Positions 6,946 to 9,517 of a stretch of 9,517 bases of DNA are shown here, in pieces (positions within the stretch are counted from its first letter, which is position 1; each line of letters opens with the position of its first letter). The notes under the pieces were generated by a model. The model ran no database searches and was not told where the DNA came from. It was given only the letters and a program-made list of their open reading frames with translations. The DNA lies in assembly GCA_012799755.1 (NCBI GenBank), contig JAAZKQ010000409.1, positions 1-9,517 on the forward strand. The letters are read 5' to 3'. The DNA comes from Lentisphaerota bacterium. GTDB lineage: Bacteria > Verrucomicrobiota > Lentisphaeria > Oligosphaerales > Oligosphaeraceae. Made by a program: the position numbers and the translations under genes.

Positions 6946-8085
6946 TTAGAAGCTGAAAAGCTCCCGCAGCGGCTGATGGTAATAATCGTATTTGTTCGGG
7001 TAGTAGAAGCGGTCACGACCATTGAGATCGGGAAAGTGCGACATGGCCTTGAGCGCTGAGCTGCTGACATGCTCAAGCCTCTTGTCGCAGGGTATATAGA
7101 CCGTGTGGGTATTGGGGCGCATCTGCTGCATAAAGCAGAGCTGGTTCATTTCGTAGTCAAGGTCATAGCCATTGCGCAAACCACGAACCAGCGTCACATC
7201 AGAGAGGGCGGACTCCTTTTCGAGGAGATCAACCATCAGGGTGTCGAAATAAATCACTTCGTGGAAAGGCAGGGTGACATCGAGCCGTTCGTCGCGCTCA
7301 ATCTGCTTCTGGGGGTTGATGCCGATGGCGATAATGACTTTGTCGAACATCATTTCGGCTTTTTCGAGGATGGAGAGGTGTCCGATATGGAAAGGACTGA
7401 AGGTGCCGGCATAGATTCCCACCCGCGGCCGCCGCCGTTCCTGGTATTCAATAAGGAAGTTCATGGTGGCGCGACATTGCGGGTAGCGCTTGGCAAAGCG
7501 TTGGAAGAAGGCGCTGCGTCCCTTGCGATAGTCAATCATGTTCAGGTACTGGAATTCGCGGAAAATCTGAAATTCGTAGGCCAGCAGGTCCACATGATTG
7601 CCTTGGATGATGACTTGGCAGTCGTAGGTATGGAAGAGCCCGGCCAGCTCGCTGACGTCATCCTGATATTTGGTGGACAGAATGGCGCGGCGAATACCTT
7701 CCTTGACCTCGGCGGGCAGAGGTTCGCCAAGGGCGGCCAGCATGTTCAGATAGACGTTTACGGAATCTTCCTCGCTGTCGCCGCCCTGAGGATACCAGAC
7801 CACGTCATGGAAGAGCGCGGTGAGCAGCAGCTGCGCGGCCAGCTCCTGCCGATCCCACACCGTCTTGCGGATTTGCTCGCAGATGGACAGCAGGTGATCA
7901 AGGGTGTGAAAATAACGGTGTGGTTGACGATAGGCCGCAAAGATGCGGTCAAGCCATCTGCCGCCGATATCCAGGCCGTAGGGATTGCGCTCGGCAAGCA
8001 GTTTGCGGATGCGTTTTTCTTTTTGGCGGACGACGGCGCCGGTCATGGGCAGGATGGGATTGAGGTTTTCTCGCGGGTATTCCAT
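6946..8085 (-). CDS. HD-superfamily hydrolase fused to a CoaD-like phosphopantetheine adenylyltransferase
   Basis: The protein has 379 residues and two domains. Residues about 20-215 match the predicted metal-dependent HD phosphohydrolase family (COG4339 type): HTLDH (60-64), FHDVVW with HD at 93-94, DSEEDS (103-108) and Asp155 in DCQVIIQG. Residues about 220-350 match CoaD, which transfers AMP from ATP to 4'-phosphopantetheine in CoA synthesis: AGTFSPFHIGH (226-236), DKVIIAIGINPQK (248-260), LVRGLRNGYDLDYE (299-312) and SSSALK (341-346). The CoaD part is closest in style to Bacteroidetes-type CoaD (IAIG, RGLRN). The usual last helix of CoaD is replaced by a Tyr-rich tail (about 350-379). No signal peptide is present, so it is cytoplasmic. 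The ATG at 8085 has only a weak GAG-type ribosome site. Both active sites look intact. Whether this is the cell's only CoaD cannot be judged here. Confidence 0.85.
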   Translation of the reverse strand: MEYPRENLNPILPMTGAVVRQKEKRIRKLLAERNPYGLDIGGRWLDRIFAAYRQPHRYFHTLDHLLSICEQIRKTVWDRQELAAQLLLTALFHDVVWYPQGGDSEEDSVNVYLNMLAALGEPLPAEVKEGIRRAILSTKYQDDVSELAGLFHTYDCQVIIQGNHVDLLAYEFQIFREFQYLNMIDYRKGRSAFFQRFAKRYPQCRATMNFLIEYQERRRPRVGIYAGTFSPFHIGHLSILEKAEMMFDKVIIAIGINPQKQIERDERLDVTLPFHEVIYFDTLMVDLLEKESALSDVTLVRGLRNGYDLDYEMNQLCFMQQMRPNTHTVYIPCDKRLEHVSSSALKAMSHFPDLNGRDRFYYPNKYDYYHQPLRELFSF

Positions 8086-8205
8086 TTGCGCGACTCGTTT
8101 CTGGGCTTTGTTGTCTGAAGAAGAGAAAGGGCTCGCCAGCGCTCCGAGCGTTCCTACTTCTCGGACACTGGTTATCCGGCTGTTTTACTAGGCCGCCGTG
8201 CTGAT
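8086..8205. other. Intergenic spacer between the propeller gene and the HD-CoaD gene
   Basis: The 120-base spacer holds one small inverted repeat, gctcg (8131-8135) with cgagc (8145-8149), with an alternative cgct-ccg-agcg fold at 8140-8150. No T tract or clear promoter was seen. The genes may be co-transcribed. Confidence 0.5.
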
Positions 8206-9099
8206 TCAGCGATAGAAACTTTCAAACAGTTGTTGCATGGTGCCGTCATACTGGGCGAATTTGAGGTCTGAGCAGCCGGCTTGGTTGCCGCCGTTCCACC
8301 ACACCCAAACCATGCCGTCACGTTCAATCATTTCGGGGTCCGACGCATTGATCTCGACCACATCGGGGAAGAGCACCGGGTTGGTTTTGTAACTCATGTC
8401 AGGGGTCAGGAAAGGGCGGTCGGCGGCGGCGTCTTCCCAGTTGACGAGGTCGCGCGAACGAGTCACCCGCGTTTCATAGAAGCCCTTGCGCTGCTCAAGA
8501 TAGAGTACGTAGTAGTAGCCGCCGACGAAATACATGGACGGGCCGCCGACATAGCGATCCGTGCCGTAGACGGCATTGGCTATCGGGCGCCAACTATGCA
8601 GGTCGGTGGATTCAATGAACTTGAAGGAGAAGGGCGTCCAGCGGGGATTGTCCGTTTCGTAGAGCATGACGAAGCGCTCGCCGTCAAAGTCCACCGAACT
8701 GTTGAAGAGGTACTCATTGCCGTCACTGTGGACGACTTCCACCGGTGCCGTCCAGGTCACCAAGTCGTCCGAGCTGATGCGAATCAACCTCTTGATCTTC
8801 CACCACGGCTGGTCCACGCCATAGTCGGCCGCAAAGACATGCACGCGGCTATCATGGACTATCGCCGAGGCGAAATAATGATTCAACAAGGGGATGCTGA
8901 TGATGCGGTCGCTATCCATTTCACGAATCAAAAAACCGTCTTCGTGATAGCGGTACTTGACCTCATGACCCGGATAGAAGAAAGACGACGCAAAGAAATT
9001 TTCCAGAAGGTAGTAGCGGTCTTTGAAGAAGAAGGGCGTCACCTCGCCGCAGTTCTGCTTGACCACTTTTTCGTTTTTCCAGGGAACGCGCCAGCGCAT
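8206..9099 (-). CDS. GH43-like five-bladed beta-propeller protein
   Basis: From ATG 9099 the protein has 297 residues. This start has AAGAGGG about 8 bases upstream. A longer frame to 9198 would run through the leader hairpin and adds no family-like sequence. Five similar segments can be followed, starting near residues 18, 75, 130, 183 and 250. Each opens with a strand of the type seen in SVDFDGERFVMLY or SMYFVGGYYYVLY. Three carry the S-x-DL-x-x-W signature at the blade end (SSDDLVTW 109-116, STDLHSW 164-170, SRDLVNW 215-221). That layout is typical of GH43-type glycosidases and related sialidase-like propellers. The catalytic Asp expected at the start of blade 1 is not obvious (EVTPFF there), while an SDP motif occurs in the last blade (253-255). 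No signal peptide, so it probably acts on imported oligosaccharides, if it is an enzyme at all. Substrate unknown. Confidence 0.65.
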   Translation of the reverse strand: MRWRVPWKNEKVVKQNCGEVTPFFFKDRYYLLENFFASSFFYPGHEVKYRYHEDGFLIREMDSDRIISIPLLNHYFASAIVHDSRVHVFAADYGVDQPWWKIKRLIRISSDDLVTWTAPVEVVHSDGNEYLFNSSVDFDGERFVMLYETDNPRWTPFSFKFIESTDLHSWRPIANAVYGTDRYVGGPSMYFVGGYYYVLYLEQRKGFYETRVTRSRDLVNWEDAAADRPFLTPDMSYKTNPVLFPDVVEINASDPEMIERDGMVWVWWNGGNQAGCSDLKFAQYDGTMQQLFESFYR

Positions 9100-9124
9100 A
9101 AAAAAGCCCTCTTGTTGACAAATT

Positions 9125-9155
9125 CCGGCCACGGGGTGGCCCCTGCCGTGACCGG
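9125..9155 (-). promoter_or_regulatory. Leader hairpin upstream of the propeller gene
   Basis: Arms ccggccacgg (9125-9134) and ccgtgaccgg (9146-9155) give a 10-bp stem with an 11-base loop. The single imperfect pair (9129/9151) is C-A on the plus strand and G-U in minus-strand RNA. It ends about 15 bases before the ribosome site. An alternative small stem, gggg-tgg-cccc at 9133-9143, overlaps it. A role in mRNA stability or translation control is possible but unproven. Confidence 0.45.
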
Positions 9156-9170
9156 CAACGAACGAAGTAC

Positions 9171-9198
9171 AAAATATCACGAAACGGCCTGCATGCAA
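9171..9198 (-). promoter_or_regulatory. Possible promoter for the propeller gene
   Basis: On the minus strand, TTGCAT (9198-9193) and TATTTT (9176-9171) are separated by 16 bases. The -10 matches four of six consensus positions and is preceded by TGA; the -35 matches three. A start near 9164 would put the leader hairpin in a leader of about 65 bases. Weak evidence. Confidence 0.25.
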
Positions 9199-9281
9199 AC
9201 AGACCTGTGGGTGGCTTGTGCAGGGCCGGGTAACCGGTCACTGATTGATGATTGGCCGTTTTCTGTTGTCTTTGGTTTTCA

Positions 9282-9376
9282 GCGCCGAAGGCGCGGCCTA
9301 AGATAGCCCAGGGCAAGCGCCCGCAGGGCGCGCCGCCCTGGGTAAGGCCCACACCCGGAAAGAGCCCTGAAAGGGC
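9282..9376. repeat. Cluster of three GC-rich hairpins
   Basis: Hairpin one (9282-9294) has arms gcgcc and ggcgc with loop gaa. Hairpin two (9307-9342) has an outer 8-bp stem, cccagggc with gccctggg, and an inner 6-bp stem, gcgccc with gggcgc, with loop gca. Hairpin three (9364-9376) has arms gccct and agggc with loop gaa. All stems are exact. The regular order of hairpins with constant-looking spacers suggests a compound repeat element, and its overall form resembles intergenic repeats seen in PVC-group genomes (recollection, not checked). Confidence 0.8.
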
Positions 9377-9381
9377 GACCT

Positions 9382-9410
9382 AAAAAAACGCCGCTTGGGA
9401 TGCAAGGCGT
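9382..9410 (-). terminator. Possible rho-independent terminator of a gene beyond the right edge
   Basis: Read on the minus strand, ACGCC (9410-9406) pairs with GGCGT (9392-9388), with a few more pairs possible inside across a small bulge, and is followed at once by a run of seven T (9388-9382). The T run is the best in the window after a hairpin. It would stop transcripts arriving from the right on the minus strand, before the propeller promoter. The stem is short. Confidence 0.35.
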
Positions 9411-9440
9411 AAAAAGGGAAGACCTTGCATAGGTTCCATT

Positions 9441-9485
9441 GCCTCTTTGGCGCCAGTCAGCTTCGCCGACTGGCGCCAAAGAGGC
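9441..9485. repeat. 45-base palindrome, 21-pair stem with a GAA/TTC triloop
   Basis: Arms 9441-9458 (gcctctttggcgccagtc) and 9468-9485 are exact reverse complements over 18 bases. Folding continues inward: 9459/9467 is A-C on the plus strand and G-U on the minus strand, then two more pairs close a triloop that reads ttc on plus and gaa on minus. The minus-strand tip is GCGAAGC, a sequence known to form an unusually stable DNA mini-hairpin. No T tract follows. Confidence 0.9.
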
Positions 9486-9517
9486 CGAGGAACACGAACA
9501 TAAACGGCGCTCCACCC

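Larger units (their letters stand above)
9199..9517. other. Non-coding right end with clustered palindromes
   Basis: No gene is supported here. The frames that cross it on the minus strand are made of the palindromes themselves. The stretch 9241-9280 is a T- and G-rich low-complexity run. It is followed by short hairpins at 9282-9376, a terminator-like hairpin at 9382-9410 and a long palindrome at 9441-9485. An 8-bp inverted repeat, atgcaagg (9400-9407) with ccttgcat (9423-9430), overlaps the terminator-like hairpin and could compete with it. Confidence 0.75.

Noticed and set aside
7069..8118. Long plus-strand open frame opposite the HD-CoaD gene
   Set aside because: Antisense shadow; the minus-strand protein has clear HD and CoaD motifs.
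9100..9198. Upstream 33-codon extension of the propeller protein
   Set aside because: The extension crosses the leader hairpin and the possible promoter, has no ribosome site and does not look like a signal peptide or propeller strand. ATG 9099 has a good ribosome site.
8281..9306. Long plus-strand open frame opposite the propeller gene
   Set aside because: Antisense shadow with no recognisable family; it also runs through the non-coding palindrome region.
9279..9515. A 78-codon minus-strand open frame at the right end
   Set aside because: It consists of translated palindromes and has no family resemblance.

Overview
The window comes from a GC-rich, Gram-negative bacterium. One gene encodes an outer-membrane beta-barrel precursor with a signal peptide and a C-terminal phenylalanine. 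The mix of genes (a two-lobed secreted alpha/beta hydrolase, a GH43-like five-bladed propeller, a CoaD-like domain fused to an HD domain) and the many GC-rich palindromes between genes suggest the PVC group (Lentisphaerota/Verrucomicrobiota). That placement is inferred from style and not from a marker gene.

All five protein genes lie on the minus strand, so transcription runs from right to left. In that order they are: a cytoplasmic GH43-like five-bladed beta-propeller protein (9099-8206); an HD-hydrolase / phosphopantetheine-adenylyltransferase-like fusion (8085-6946); an exported acetyl-xylan-esterase-like protein with an active and a degenerate alpha/beta-hydrolase lobe (6870-4864); a TorF-like outer-membrane beta-barrel (4391-3537); and the transcription-repair coupling factor Mfd (3478-227). 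The first three are separated by 75-120 bases and could share a transcript. A 472-base gap full of palindromes separates them from the porin and mfd, which are 57 bases apart. The esterase and propeller point to polysaccharide breakdown. The fusion protein and Mfd are housekeeping-type functions with no obvious link to that.

The non-coding parts hold structure. The left end (1-166) is a tandem array of a 71/72-base unit that carries a hairpin. The central gap (4392-4863) holds several palindromes, including one with 17-base arms. The right end (9100-9517) holds a leader hairpin for the propeller gene, a cluster of short hairpins, a possible intrinsic terminator for a gene beyond the right edge, and a 45-base palindrome. 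Several of these hairpins close on GAA or GCA triloops, and four of the five imperfect ones keep pairing as G-U only on the minus strand.

The points most worth following are the HD-CoaD fusion, the in-frame duplication of the esterase gene's translation-start region (which appears to have added a signal peptide), and the shared design of the intergenic palindromes. No tRNA, rRNA, CRISPR array or transposase gene was recognised.
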